In this document: positions 50,431 through 64,000 of the stretch, piece by piece
Layout: each line of letters opens with the position of its first letter
Position numbering within the stretch: the stretch's first letter is position 1
Assembly: GCF_965638725.1 (NCBI RefSeq)
Contig: NC_134951.1
Location: 70,889,568 to 70,953,567, forward strand
Reading direction: 5' to 3'
Length of the DNA: 64,000 bases
Source of the DNA: Aptenodytes patagonicus
Taxonomy: Eukaryota > Chordata > Aves > Sphenisciformes > Spheniscidae
Translations under genes and position numbers: made by a program
Notes under the pieces: model-generated
The model's input: only the letters and a program-made list of their open reading frames with translations
The model's database searches: none
What the model was told of the DNA's origin: nothing

Positions 50431-53422
50431 CTTTTGAAAAAAGAGTGAAACAGGATGAACTGACAGAAGTCAATTCTAGTTATTACCACAAGTCATTAAC
50501 CATACTGTCTGAGAAACGAGTTTGGCAGGACATTTAATTTTTTACTTAATTTTAAACACAAGCGCAAACCCATCTATTTTAGCAGAAAAGGAAGGAAGGT
50601 GTTAAATGTGCTCAAGTCTAGCAATATGTTCTCCAACAGTAGTATGTGATACCATCTTGCATCGCTCAGGGTGACAAAGTATAGCTAGTAGACTCCCACA
50701 TCTTTTCTTAAAGTTAGCTCATGTACCTTGTAGCTCATGTACTTTATAGAGAGATATTTTCTTATAAAGCTAAAATTGCAGAGCTGGCTCTGGAGCTTGG
50801 AATCTCTTGACACACTGCTCAATGCTGTCGTGTACCTTTTGCATCCTTGTGCGAGAAAGGAATTTCTTTAGAAGCATTTTATTTCAGGGCCGTACAGTAA
50901 GTTTCAGGCTATAGTAGGATTACATACAGTTATTGCCATCCACAAGAAAGAGTTGATAAATATTAAAATTACAGCTCTTGGGATCAGTCACAGTTTAAAC
51001 CAAGTCCACCTCCTGGATACTGCTTATTGCATCTGCACTGTGAGCGATTGGACACAACACAGCTTGCTTTTTCACATCTCTGCATTGCTCTCAAGACTCA
51101 AATTCTTTGATGATTCAAGCCGTCTCTCCTGGCTACCTGTGGGTGGACTGGCTGGTCCCTCAGGGAATTACAATGAATACTCCTCCTGCAAGTTTGCTTA
51201 TATCCACTGCTTTGCACTCCCAGGTGATTTCTGTTGCAGCAAGGATCTGTATTTCGCATTTACTTTATTTTTGTGACATACCATAAGACTCTGCTGCAGT
51301 CTGCAGTTCCCTCATCTCCTCTGGCTTTCGAAAGATTGCATTTGTTCCCTACAGTTGCAGTCTGTATGTTCATTCATCACGTACTCCATAGGAAAGTCCC
51401 CCTCTCGGTGAATTCATGCAGGCATGATGAAATAGGGTGAGCTGTCCTGCCTTCTTCTTCCTACCACAGGTGCACCTCAGGAATTGGTGTTTGCTTTGTG
51501 GATGCTCCCTCTTCACTCTTGATGCGCTGTTACAAAAAGCCCCTGCCCCACCACCACACTGTTACCATCACTGACAGATCAGGTTCCTTTGAGGCTTGCT
51601 GGTACGCTGTGTGTATCACACACTGGGAAGCCAGAGTGTTGTGTTGAAGGTGGTTTTATTTTGATTTTTTTTTTCTTTTTAATTGGCTTGATGAATACAT
51701 CAAGGGAAATAAAGAACAGGGCAATAAAAAGGAAGCTATTAGAATGCAACACTGAGGGACTGAAACGATAGCTTATTCAATCACTCTGAGTCAGGCACAG
51801 ATAACCGTTGTTACAGGGCTTCTCTGTGTCGCTGCGTTAGAAAAGTCATTGTCAGGAACCACCTGGGAGGAAAATCCAGTTAATTTGGTGAGCTTGCTGT
51901 GTGTAAAGCTCCTGGGAGTAGCATTCAGCTCATGGAGTCAATGAACCAAGGTCAGAAAATTCAGCTGCTGGTGTCATTTGAAGTAGCACAGTTTAATAAT
52001 GCTTTTTGAAGACATCAGTGTTGCCGGACTTCGTTCAGATCATACAGCCTTTGGTAGCTTCAAAGTGATGATTAAGCTTTTAAAAATGGTGCCCTGCCTG
52101 TTGGTGACATGTTTTTGCACTGTAACATTTAAGCTTTACATATTTATCAGTCAAAATTTGATTATTAATACAATAAGAATGATATACATTCTTTGTTTAA
52201 AAGCACCATAAACAGACAGCATAATATTTTCCCTTAACACGTTCATACACTATAAAACACATGTAAGATTCTATTTCAAACAAAATAATTCACCTCCTCG
52301 TCTTACAAATCTTCAGTGAAATGATTTTACGCAGTATCTCTCTTCATCTTTAATCTCCTGGTAGGCAGAGAGTTGCAGTTTGCACCTCTCTGTTCAAGAA
52401 AAGGCATTGCTGATTTGGACATGTGCACTGATCGTGGAGGACACACCTGATAAAAAATGTGAAAGGCAGCTGTGGGGGTGATGATCCAAACATCCACTCC
52501 CTGTCCCAATTCTTCTGGGTAGGAGTTGTTTAGCCACAGCTTGCAGGACTGAGCAAAAGAGGTTTGCACTGCAGCAACTGCCTCCAAATTCCAGCGTAAT
52601 TGTACACAGTGCAAACTGACAGTGCATGCCCAAAGACAGCTGGGACATAATTCATTCATTTTGGAAGAAAGGCTAATATAAGAAACTTACTGACACCAAG
52701 GATTGCCCATCACGGGATTTCATGTCACCTATTTTCAAAAACGTCTGATGAAATTGCTAGTGGTTGGAGCTACACCTGCATGAGTTTTCTATCTCCCAAC
52801 TTTCCCTCACCCATAAAAGCACTGGCAGTGTTAACATCCCAAACAAGACACATAGGCTTGTTACTGCTCCACAAACATCAGCCTCAGGGGAGCATTTGAC
52901 TTCATGGATGCCTGTGAATCTTGTCCAGGCTTGTGTTCCAATCATCTGATATTCTGGGCGAGACATTAAATTGCTGCATCCAAGGCTAAGCTCAAGAATA
53001 GTTATGTCTTCAGGGGTAACTGTGGCTGATTTGTATCCATGACTTGAGGCACAGCCTGCATGCAAAAAAGTCCCTCAGCTTTTCATAAGAGAATTTATTA
53101 AGTCTGAGTTTTTTTCAAGTCACTGATTAGCTTAGGGACTCATTTATGACATGGAGAATTTATCACATAAACTTACTCTCTTCTGCCATGAATTTGATGA
53201 GGCCTGAGCTGCTGATGGGATTAAAAACCTTTCTCCATTGGTACACAGTTCTGTTCTCGAAATGAATACTTGCTTTGGATCCTCTGTTGCTCTCTCTGCA
53301 CCTTTTTTTTATCATCTTTTGGAAATATCAAACATTAGATAGATTTTGCAGCTTCTGTATCATTTGGTAGTGCTAATAACCTGGTGAAGTCAATGCCTAG
53401 TTAACACTGTTCATTCTTTGGA
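50431..53422. other. Intergenic, nothing recognised
   Basis: AT-rich unique sequence. The open frames at 50953-51276 (+) and 52327-52659 (-) match no family I know and have no splice or promoter context. Confidence 0.4.
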
Positions 53423-53812
53423 TTAAATTAATTCTGTAGTAACAGAGACAATGACGATCTCAGTAGGAGTCACACTTGTAACCCATCCAATGGCGCCAGT
53501 GCCCAGGGAATACACAGGGACTCCTTCAGCTCTCTGTGTTGCACAACAATTAATATTTGTCCTAACAAATTCCTCCAACATCCTTTCCTGAGCACTTTTC
53601 AACTCCATTCTTTCCGCTGGTACTTGAAAACATCTTAAACTTCTACACGGACATCTAGGCCTAATGTTTCTATGAAGGTGAATCACTTCTATAACATTTC
53701 CTCCTGATATCATCATGTGCTTCTTCCCTAACTTTACATACTTTAATAGGTTATCAACAACATCAGAGAGGAAACTGGCCAAGCAGTTAATGGACCGACA
53801 GCATCTGCCTCA
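53423..53812 (-). other. Unexplained 130-codon open frame
   Basis: An open frame on the - strand without ATG at its start. It contains stretches such as VVDNLLKYVKLGKKHMMIS, VIEVIHLHRNIRPRCPCRS and ERMLEEFVRTNINCC, and ends SVTTELI. The composition is not low-complexity. I do not recognise a family. It may be a relic of a transposon or viral element, an exon of an unannotated gene, or chance. Confidence 0.15.
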
Positions 53813-56800
53813 TTAGCACTGACTGCATTTATCTAGTGCTCTCAAACTTTTCAAACAGAGCTTCAACACCTACCCGGTATTTTAAAGTCATATGTACTTA
53901 CAGGTCTTCCTGAGTTATCTTGAAATTGATCAGTTAAATCATGGCTGTCAGTTGTTTTGTATGATTACTAACTCATGCATGTAATTACCACCTAACTTAA
54001 CTATTTTGAGAGTAAATTTCGTTGTACATCCTGTTCTTTGGAATCTCTTCAGCTGATTACTTCTCAATTGCCTGCTACGCTAAGATTCCTCCAAAGGAAC
54101 GTAGAGATCCAATTTAAAGACACTTAACGTCATCAGTTGTCTGTAAAACTCTACTCAAAACCATTTTAAATATCTGTTCTTTTGATCAAATTGTTTTCAA
54201 CTTTGTCTCTTGCACCGAGTAATCTACACATAGTAGATTAACACAACAACTTTGGGAACGTGATAAATATCACTTTATCTTAATGAATTCCATGTTTTGG
54301 TCCTTCAGACCTGACCTCCAGCTTAGGACAGCTGCACATCTTTGATCTTTTCTTCATTGGCTTGCTTGTAACTTCACAGATGCAAGCAATCTTGCTATGA
54401 GGTTGTTGATTGCTGTTATCTTTGGATAAATAAAGATATTTTCCTAATGGATGCAAATGGCTCTTAGTATGCACCATTTTCTACTTCAGCATATTTGATT
54501 TTAGATCATAATTCTCACCATCTTCTAAAATTTTGATTCTCTTCACATTTAATATTCACACGGTAACAATTTCCACCAAAAAAAAGTTTCCATAGCCACT
54601 ATCTTTCTAGTGAGGATGGCACAGATGACCATCATTGTAGGTTATGCATTGATATATCTGAATATAAGTGATTTACACTAATGCACCAGCTCATGAGTTT
54701 TGTCCTTACTTCTTCTGAAGGTAAGGTACATTCTGTCTCATATGCTGCTGATCCACCCCCGACAGCTTCACTGACTTCCCAGAAGCCTCTCCTTTCTCAA
54801 TTGCTATTGCCTTGCTCTCTGGACAGCTTTTTCGTCGTGAACATACTGCAGTACTTCTGATGATACTCAATGTGATGCATTTTACTCTCACCCGAGTTTT
54901 CTATGATCTCCAGAAGTGGAATCTAATTGTGGATTCTGGCAGCTGTCCGAAGGATGCTCTCTCAACTTATGGCCTGAGGGGACACTTCATTGGCATCTGG
55001 AACTTCTGAAGTTCATAGCAGAACTTCCAGTGTGCATTATACATAGGCTACAGTTTTTGGAAAGATGTCCACTCTTTTTTCACACTCACTGATATGTTCT
55101 GTTGATCAGATGCAATTCAAATCTGCTAAAACCTGTATATTTTTTAAACCGCAGATAAAATTATTAGTATCATATAAGTAGGAATACTAGCAGTGGATTT
55201 ATGAACAAAACTGGAATCTTGGTTTTAGTGACTCTCTAAGCCATACAAATAAAGCCTGTCAAAATGAATGTTTGTCACCTCAGATTATACTAGCTACCAC
55301 AGCAGCTCAAGGAGAAAAACCTTAAGGTACGTTCATAGATCTGATGAAAACAAGGATGCTTCCCTCATTAGAAAGCATCATAAAATGAAAGAGAAGTCAC
55401 TCAGAAGTCAAATCACAGTTCCGTGACTTCTGCAGATAAGACTCTGCATTTGCCTGCCTCCGTGTGAGGGAATTAGAAGACTCCGTGATGTTTAAATCAT
55501 CTTTAGTATCTTCCCTTTGCTATAACTGCCTCATATAGACTCTTGTCTAAAATGAACATCCTTTCAGATTTTAAAAAATCCTAAATGGCTTTGAAAGGAA
55601 AAGGAAGAAATTAATCTCACGAAAACTGTGCAACAAAAGGAACAAAGATACTCTTGTTTTAAGAGAGAGGACTATCACCACAGAGTGCAATGAGAAAGGA
55701 GGAGAACAAAGAAATGTTACTTACTGCAGTTCAAATCTAACTTTCCTCCTTATCCATGGGGAAGTGAGAAATGGAAGAAAATGTGGAGCAGTTGGAAAGG
55801 ATAAAAATATCAGGAGATGCAACAAAGCAAAACATTCCCCCAGATGAACAGGTTTCCCTTTGATCGAACAAAAAAAGATTTGAAATGTATCTGTTTTAAA
55901 CAGAACAGAAAATGAGAATATGCAATACACAGCTATAACGGATGAGGCGCGAGATGAAAGTTCTGAGATGAATCTTGATTGACGTGAAGTGCTCCAAGTT
56001 TTTTTTTTCTAATCTTGTACAACTCCCTCACAACTAGGTAATTACTTAGCTCCTGAGTGTATCCTATTAAGATTGCATATTGAAAGCTGGGCTGCTGTTG
56101 AAAAAATTAGCAATAAGACTGCTATTTTACTATTGATAGTGATTTTGGTAGTAATGCCAATAAAAAATGGAATATGCCATTGACCAGAGAACATCAACAA
56201 TAACCTGTCTTGGTGAAAAAGCTCATGATGTAGCTAGTAGTTATCTAATCATATATACAAGCTTAAGTATATGTATAGCTGCTGTATTCTCAGTTTCTGT
56301 TTAAAAAGCCCCTGCTTAAATATTGTTCACTCACTGTCTGCCTATGTCCTTCTGACCTCTAAACCAGGCAGCATAAATAGAGGGCATTGGGCACAAATAG
56401 CCCTTGTATTCATCTAAATCATAAAAATAAGATAGCACTATTATCAACAACAACCACAATCATATATAAAAAAGAACAAGTAAATGCTACTTTTTCCCTC
56501 TACGAGGCAAGAAAATGATCGCAGGAATCTTTCTAGGATATTTTCCTAAATGCTCACATTTTGTTTGCTGCAGCCCCTGTTAATTGATGAATTTTGCATT
56601 TGCGTCACCTGCCATTTCCAGGCAGGCATGTCTCAGCAGTCATCTCCCTCAAACAAGCCACCTCCCTAGATCTGTCTGCTTCCTTTCATGCCTCCTCTCT
56701 CTCAAGAGCTTGTTACAGCTCCAGTGTTTTCATTTAGTCACATTTCCGTACTGACATGTACAGAAGGTGATGCAGCGAACTTGAAGTTTACTTACAAACT

Positions 56801-57834
56801 ACAAGTGACTACATGTGTTAAATTTAGCTGGTTGCACCCAGCAGAGAGGGGCCTTCCAAAAACGATCTTCCAGAACAACAAACCAAACTGCATTAGCTCA
56901 GTTCCATGAGCAAAGGAGTAAACAAATTGTTACCCTGATTGAATCAATTACCAGTGCTGTGGCTGGCAGGACCCCCCCAAATTAACACTAAAAAGGGGCA
57001 GGGAAGCAGAAGATGACTATATTTTAAGTCAATATCCTACACAAAGAAGGAAAAACCTGAAAACTGCTGGAACCTCGATCTAAAAGGAAACTGCATGAAT
57101 CAGCTTAGTTCACCTGGCCAGTTACTAGCTCAGGGAAACACTGAAACTAGCTAAAGCAAAAAGCAAAACAGCACAAGGCCAAAGCAGAGAGCCGTGACAG
57201 AAGCTATATTACTGTTCCATTCCTCTGTCTCCAAACTTAACAACTAATTTCATAATTTCTGCATTTTAGTAGAATTTGAATTTCACCTTTAAACTCATCT
57301 AGAGCTAAGGGAGGTTTCATGAATGTTGGCAGATCCCCAGCTCATTCCCTGAGCAGTGCTGATGTTAGGACTTTTCACAGTTGCAGTGCAAAGCATTCAG
57401 ACACCGGGTTGGGAATCCTCCCCCTTCTCCTCATTCCCAGAGCCTGACGCTCCAGGTTTAAGCTTGTTTTAGAAATGCTGGAGTACGAATGGTGACACTG
57501 GTTCACAGTGAGAATCCATTTAAGCCCAGTGTTTTGTGTCCTACAATAGTCATTTGCAGATTCCTTGGGAAGAGCAAGAACCGAGAAAATTCATACAGTA
57601 TTTCCCTTAATACTCTCCCAGCCTCTGACTATTTTCAGCCCAGGGAACTTTCTGCCCCTGTTGTAGTTTGTTTAGTGTCCCAACGGATATCTCTCTCATG
57701 CACTTTTCCAGTCTTGCTTGAATTCTTGTAAACTTCTTGTATCACAGCATCCTCTGGCAAAGTGGTCTGCTGCCCACTTCCTTGAAGAACCACCTCCTTT
57801 TGTTTGATATCCTGCCCCACTATTATTTCACTTT
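53813..57834. other. Intergenic, nothing firmly recognised
   Basis: Mostly AT-rich unique sequence. Interrupted - strand frames at 54280-54477 and 54706-54891 (KCITLSIIRSTAV type) are noted but match no known family. Confidence 0.4.
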
Positions 57835-58640
57835 ATTTTCATTTTATAGCTCCTAGTTTTTCTGCAGTAAGAGACAATGAACAGACAATCCCTACCCACC
57901 TTTCCACATTACTCCTGTTTTGGTGGCTCTCTAGCAATCCCTTTAAGCTCTCTGTTTTCCAGGCTGAAGAGCCCTAGCCTTCACAGTTATTCCTCATGTA
58001 GAAGTTGTTTTATGCCTTTGATCGTCCTTGTTGCCCTGCTGTGAATCTTCTCTAGATCTAATCTACCTTTTCTAAGACAAGGGAACCGGTACCGCACAGT
58101 GTGCAAAGTGTGGTGACCAACAGTTTTATACAGTGACCCTGTATTTTCTGCTTTGCCGCCAATTCTTTTCCTAAACATTACTAATATTTTATTTTCGCCT
58201 TTTGACTGCTGCTGAGCACCAACCTGATGTTTTCAGAGCGCAATCTATCAAACTCTCAGAGGTCTCTTCTGAGTAGTAGAGGTCACTTCAGAGGCCATTA
58301 CCGCAAACGTGAAGTTAGAACTGTTTTGTTTCCCCATGTGTATCACTTTACATTTACCTATACTGAGTTTCATCTGCGATTTTATTGCCAAGTTTCATAA
58401 AGACTTTCTGAGGTTCTTGACGATTGGCCATTGCTCTTACTATCTTGAATGACTTCGTATCATCAGTAAATTTTATAGCTCACTGTTCAAACTCTTCTCA
58501 AGGCCACCCATGAATACGTGAGGATCCAGCACAGACCCCTGCAAAACTTCACTGGTAACCTGGGTCCATTATGAGGATCCATGCTAGGATTCTCTCATTT
58601 GTGCCAGAGCTGGGATGTTTATTATGCAAGGTAAGCTACT
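57835..58640 (-). mobile_element. Ancient CR1-like LINE relic
   Basis: Antisense phrases include ACATTTACCTATACTGAGTT, CGTATCATCAGTAAATTTTA and GGATCCAGCACAGACCCCTG, in the order expected for the C-terminal ORF2 of old CR1/L3-type elements. It is heavily diverged. Confidence 0.7.
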
Positions 58641-59139
58641 TTACTACCTTTTTTATTTCCTCAGCCCCCGGAATGCTTATTTTAGTTAAAAACCAGAGAA
58701 TGAACACTGGCCATCACAGCATTTTATTCTGTTATTAAAGATGACAGGACAGAGGAATCCCTCGTGGTAATGTTAAAGTTTCCAGTATATCAATGACAAA
58801 ATGAGAAGTACCACAAACCCCAAAGGTAATTTCCTTAAAAAGGAAAGCAAGCAGAGGAGAAATAGCAGAAGAATCGGCTGATATCCAGGCAGATGGGAAC
58901 ATTATTATGATGAAATCTTTGCCATCCACCCTCCCATATGAAGGACACAAAGCATGATGGGCTGGTACACGCATCAGGTTCAGTGGAACTTGCGGGTACA
59001 GTTATTGAAAAGAGAAAGCATAACGGCATCTGGCTATTTATTATTCAGGTCATTCCAGTGCAGATTTGTCATCTGCTTTAAAAGTACCTAAGGTGCTTGA
59101 CAAGATGCAGAATGCAACAAAAACAAGTCAGGAATTTTC

Positions 59140-62100
59140 TAGTCTGCAAAATTTTATTAAGCAACAGCTGGACAACTCTTACAACTCCAAATCATCAAGG
59201 AAAAATAGGGCAATCAGTCCATCTCTCAATCATGTAGACAGTAAAGAATTTGAACAAACCACATTTTTATAGGGAAACCAACAATGCTTTCTAGGCACCT
59301 CCTGCAAAATCTATTACACAAGATACATAAAAGGAGAGGCAGATCAGAGTAGTTTTTAAGTACAATGGAAACCAGGTATACCATGGTATACTGAGGAGAA
59401 AAAAAAGAAGAAAACTTGAGATTCCAAAAAATATGTTTAAAAAATAGTATAGGTATGTAAAAGTACACAATTTGTGTACCAAATTTTCAAAAGCCTTAAG
59501 AAAAACATGCTGGGCTTGCTAGCTCAAGAATGCATGCACCTGCATGACTATATATGCTCATTAAATTAAAAAAAAAAGGAAAAAAAAAATCCAAAATCAT
59601 GTTCAAAGTTATAGTACCAAAATAATGCATTTATAAACAAATGCAACTCCCCTTCTTTTTCAGGAAACGCTACAGTGCCTTTTCAATCAAATGCATCCCC
59701 ATGCTATTCCACAACACCATATATTTTATCTACAATAAACAACGAGATCTTGAACAGACATACCCTTCCCCAAACGCACAACACACAAAAATAAAAAGAA
59801 GCAGCGAATGCAGAAATAGTGAAACGAAATGCAACCAAAGGCAAAACATGTATCAAGCAAACAAAAGAAACAAAGGGAAAATTAGGAAAGTTCTGAACAA
59901 ATAGCTTGAAACAACATAGGTAGGAATTACAAGCCGAGCACTATTCCGATGAAATACTTGAAACTCAGGTGTCTGCACACTGTTCAAAAATGTTTCTCTT
60001 TTATTATTACTTTAATCTTAATCCATATCTTAAACCATCTACTTGGCCGGTAAGATAAGCATTCCACAAATAGACAACATCTGTTAGGATTCAGAATTGC
60101 TGAATCAGATCATATTTTTAAATTTGTAATAATGCAAACTGGAGGGCAAGGATTAAGAATAAACTGGCAGGCTTTAACATCATACCATCTAATTTTTTCA
60201 TTGAACGCTCTGGATAGGTAAGTATTCGGTGTTTTCATTTATTTAATTTTGTGTCTCACAAAATCATGTGGTTTTGATCCTGCAGTCAGCTCTGGGTCAG
60301 CAAACCTGTGCACTTGCATAGTGCTCCACAACAATCAATTTGCCTTGAAGCACAAATTTCTCATTACAGATCCATTTGCAAAATCAAAAGTTGAAGGGTG
60401 AAGTTTTTAATTTTCTTAGCAAGAATTGCTTCACTGAATCCTATTTCATTCTTTTGTTTGGTTAATTGCTTTTGTCTTGATGCAGCAACAATCAAACTGC
60501 CCAAAGAAATTATCTCCTGATACATCTTCAGAGATATCAGGCAACACGCAAAGCTGAGCCTTTTAATCTTAAAACTTCTCTGCAGGATTTTTTTAGAAGA
60601 AAATTAAATAAATACAAAGATAAAATAATTCACGTAGCCCATTGTTCACAAGTAGTAATTAATCTTATTCCTTCGAGAATGGTGCATGTAAATTCCAGTC
60701 CTGCAAAGAGGACCTGTGGTGTCTACCTGCAGACTACTCCTGAGGGTAGCAGGACTCTAAATTGGTATTTGCTGATGGAGGATTGTGCTTGCCTTGAAGG
60801 TGAAGGGACTTGAAAATGAAAAAAATCATCTACCAGAATTTTTCCATTCTTGCCAGCAGGATGATAACATTTGCTCTCTTACACTGGGAAAACCATTATG
60901 CCAATCTCTAAATAACATAAACAGCTTGCTCTCCTGTGATGGAATCCTGGAAATGGGAATAAAAGGCAAAATCTGAATGACTACTCTGTGGCCAGGATTT
61001 TACTTCTAGCATTCTTCAGGGGGGTTATATGGAATGGTCAATATAGTTGTTGGCTAATGCTTTATAATTTTCTTAAGTGGATATACGGGTCATATAAGCC
61101 ATTCTTACTTTATAACCACATAGTAATGGGAAAGTACATTTTGGGTTGGATTCTATTCTCTTATGTATCTTGGTGTAACCACGTGGTGAGGCTAGAAGTT
61201 GGCCCTCTGTCAGCATGCCACGCAAGTGACTCATCTGTTACTAATCTCCGAGTCAGATTTACTGGTCTGGAGTGGTTTGGGCTCTGCAGAAATGTGCAAT
61301 TTCCAAACTGTTGCTCTGGGAAACGCACTCTTAAAAGCTAGTGAAAACTTACTCTCTCTCCTCTCCCCTTTCTCTCAATCAAATCAGTTTTTGCACGTGT
61401 TGCTTTCTTCATATGAGGATTTAAACTGTTTCTGACAGGTAACAGGGCACCAAGATAACATAGGATCACACACATCAGGCTGCAAAAAGCAAATGCACAG
61501 AAATTGTCTGAGGCAACAATCAGGCAAGCTCTGAAATCTGTTTAGAATTTCTGAGAGGACACTAAAAAGACACATCAAGGAAAGCCTGGACCTACACAAA
61601 GTCTAGGCTCAAGGCTTCAGCAAAGTCAGATATCTTTGTCTAACACCTGTACACCTTCATGCATCTTCATAAAAACAATGGAACAAAACTGGACAGAGAA
61701 ATGGGGAACTGTTTTACTTGTGGTTGCATCACAGAAAGATTATCTAACTGAGATGAACCTGTGTACAGGTTTACTGTCATACAACCAATATTCAGGCAGC
61801 CCATGGCACGTGTTACTGCTACCTCTGGAACCGAGTGCGAAATTATTAATGTGGTAATTCCTTTTTTTCCTCTTTCACCCCTCTCCTTCTCATAGTTTCT
61901 TAGGGTGTTGCAGAAACATGATATTCTCGCTGTTTCAAGCTAAAATTTGCCACTCCGTGCATGCTGCACTTCATACCAGACTTTTATAAGTATCGATTTT
62001 TAGACTCTGTTAGGAGCTATATTTTGAGGATATCAGCCATATTTTTTCAAAAGAATCGGGTTCTCTGTTGCATCCCTTTGCAACTCCAGTGGAGCAGATT

Positions 62101-64000
62101 CTGACTTCAAACGGCCACCATGGCCACAGGCTGGCATCGGGGCTTTCTCTGCCCAAAGCCACTGCAGTCCAAACCCCACGGCAGCTGCACGCTGCTCTTG
62201 GAGCAGACCTAGAAGGACAAGTGGAGGAACGCCTGTTCCACCAGGTCTCCGATGGAGCATCTTGAAGAGGCAAAGGTGCTGCAGGCAGCATCAGGGCTCA
62301 GCTCCATCAGCTCTGTGCAGTGCTAGCTCAGGTATCAGAAGCACTATGGCTGTGTTGGAATCAGCTGAGCCCAGCTGAAGAAGGAGTGTTATTAGTCTGA
62401 GCAGAGGAAAATGCATTTACTGCTACACTATTTCTTGTGCCTCAGCTAGCTTATTCCAAGCTAGTTTGCTTGTATCTCTGCATAGCACTGAATTACGCCA
62501 TTGCCAAACCCTACTGCACTATGCAATGAACTTCTTACAAACTGAGCCTATATTATTATACACTCTTTTATCACTTAAGCCACCTTATTTTATATCTCAA
62601 GAAAAATCACTGTACTAAGAAAAGGGAAAGTAAATCAAGCCTTGTATTTTTAAAACCACTCCCAACTGAAATATATAGTTAGAAACAAAGGAGGAAAACA
62701 GCGGAGGACAGATTTTTGCAGGTCCCAAAGAAGTCATCTACACTCTTTGTAGTCTACACAGTCCTCCATAGCAAACTCACTGCATTCAGCCACCAAAAAA
62801 TATTTTTGCCCGCCTGCATTATGAAATTTTGCATACTATCCAGCAAAAAACAGGTCTTCCGATATGCATTTTTAACTTCTTGCAGCAAAACATACTGCTA
62901 GCAAACAATTACTTACAAAGATGCTCTTTAAATATAAATAACAAAGTGTGTATAACTCACTGATACATAGTAATAAAATAATCCCTAAATCACTTATTAC
63001 ATTATGCAAGATAAATAATTTGTCTTTTGGACATTAACAGAAAATCTGCATTAAATTATCTTTAAAAAACCACTCAAAATTCCCTAAAAAAAAAACCCCA
63101 ACAAAAAACCCAACCAAAAACCCCAACAAAAAACCCCATAAAGCCCCTAGAATGTCACAATTATTGCACAACTAAAAAAAAGCTTTGGAAAAAACATACT
63201 TAACTACTGGAAATTACTATATGTATAAAAGAACTAGATATTTCTGAACACTTTGCTACATTCTTCCTAGAAGAACTTAGTTATCGACAGAAAACCTGGG
63301 TTTTACTAATAAAATATAAAATGCAACATCTATCTTTTGGCTGAATGCAATAATGATCTTCAGGATTTAAACGATTATTTTGCGGGGGGCTTTTTTAAAT
63401 TTGTTTCCTATATTGTACTTCAATGAAAAATAAAACAACTGTCACCTTCACTTGCTCTTTGTGTAATTTAGGATCCAGTTGCACACTCACGACATTTCCA
63501 TAATTCCCGTTCCTTTCATTAAAGTTCTATATATTTGAGAGTATTTTCTCTCTCTAATACTGGGTATTCTCTACGCCATGAAAATCCTCAATTAAAGGGA
63601 CTCCATTACATTATTTCCAAAAAGATAAAAGATTATCTTATTCCAATAGCATTTTCTGACAAGTAAATGGGAAGGATGTTGGAAATTGCATTTATTTTCC
63701 TAATTTTTGATAATTGTTCCTTGTGCTTTGCTGGGGCAGAAACCAGCTCTCTTCTATGCCAAGGCTCTTTGTAAGTGCCATCCGAAGGACGCAATCATGA
63801 CCTGGGCCAATGAAACCAAATTACTAACTGCTACTTGTTGTATCGGCTTTCATTTCTTGGTTCTCCATTAGCATAAAACTGCTGATAATTGGAAAAATTT
63901 GGCAACGAACCAAGTGAAGCAGAATAGTGTTCCCTGGAAGGTTAAAGAAACTGCATGCAGAAGTCCTTCTATTTAGATTAGATTTTGTTCAGAAAAAACA
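59140..64000 (-). other. AT-rich stretch, possible 3' UTR of a TULP4 orthologue
   Basis: No coding exon is visible. The stretch is nearly free of recognisable mobile elements and ends on the left at a - strand AATAAA (TTTATT on +, 59153-59158). In human, TULP4 lies upstream of TMEM181 in the same direction and, as I recall, has a 3' UTR of several kb, so this is the expected position and strand. The assignment is inference from gene order only; other AATAAA motifs at 59037 and 58723 would also serve. Confidence 0.3.
63086..63138. repeat. A/C-rich simple repeat
   Basis: Irregular units of the form AACAAAAAACCCC recur over about 50 bp. Confidence 0.9.

Noticed and set aside
59641-59904. 87-codon + strand frame
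   Set aside because: It is on the opposite strand to the expected gene, lysine- and asparagine-rich as AT-rich DNA gives by chance, with no family.

Overview
The window is nuclear DNA from a bird. Three things show this: several 5'-truncated CR1 LINEs (one keeps the avian CR1 3' tail CATAGAATCATAGAAT in reverse), two solitary LTRs of avian ERVL-like type, and a vertebrate gene pair with well conserved exons and compact introns. There are no bacterial-type genes. Most long open frames are chance frames in CpG islands, repeats or introns.

Layout. Positions 1-828 hold the last three coding exons of DYNLT1 (dynein light chain Tctex-type 1) on the + strand, with a short 3' UTR and an ATTAAA signal near 1158. 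Positions 1190-4780 are a convergent intergenic spacer containing one CR1. From about 4765 to 42258, on the - strand, lies a complete TMEM181 (GPR178), which encodes a membrane protein with a lumenal domain and eight predicted membrane segments. I placed all 17 coding exons of the long form to the base; they join in frame to 518 residues. A second first exon of only 8 coding bases (33870-33877) lies inside a separate CpG island and gives a 477-residue form starting MEP-LAPM. Both promoter islands (33.4-34.4 kb and 41.7-42.7 kb) are plain in the sequence. The intron between exons 14 and 15 (11361-13119) is a minor-spliceosome AT-AC intron, and it carries a 600-bp solo LTR with a 5-bp target duplication.

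From 42.7 to 64 kb I find no coding exon I can name. The region holds a second solo LTR (47416-48345), two old CR1 relics (about 49.1-50.4 and 57.8-58.6 kb), one unexplained 130-codon open frame (53423-53812), and an AT-rich stretch from about 59.15 kb to the end. In human the neighbour on this side of TMEM181 is TULP4 in the same orientation, so the last stretch may be the 3' UTR of its orthologue; that is inference from gene order only.

The order DYNLT1 (+) facing TMEM181 (-) matches the human convergent arrangement. The two genes do not share a pathway: DYNLT1 is a cargo-binding dynein light chain and TMEM181 is a GOLD-type seven-transmembrane protein.
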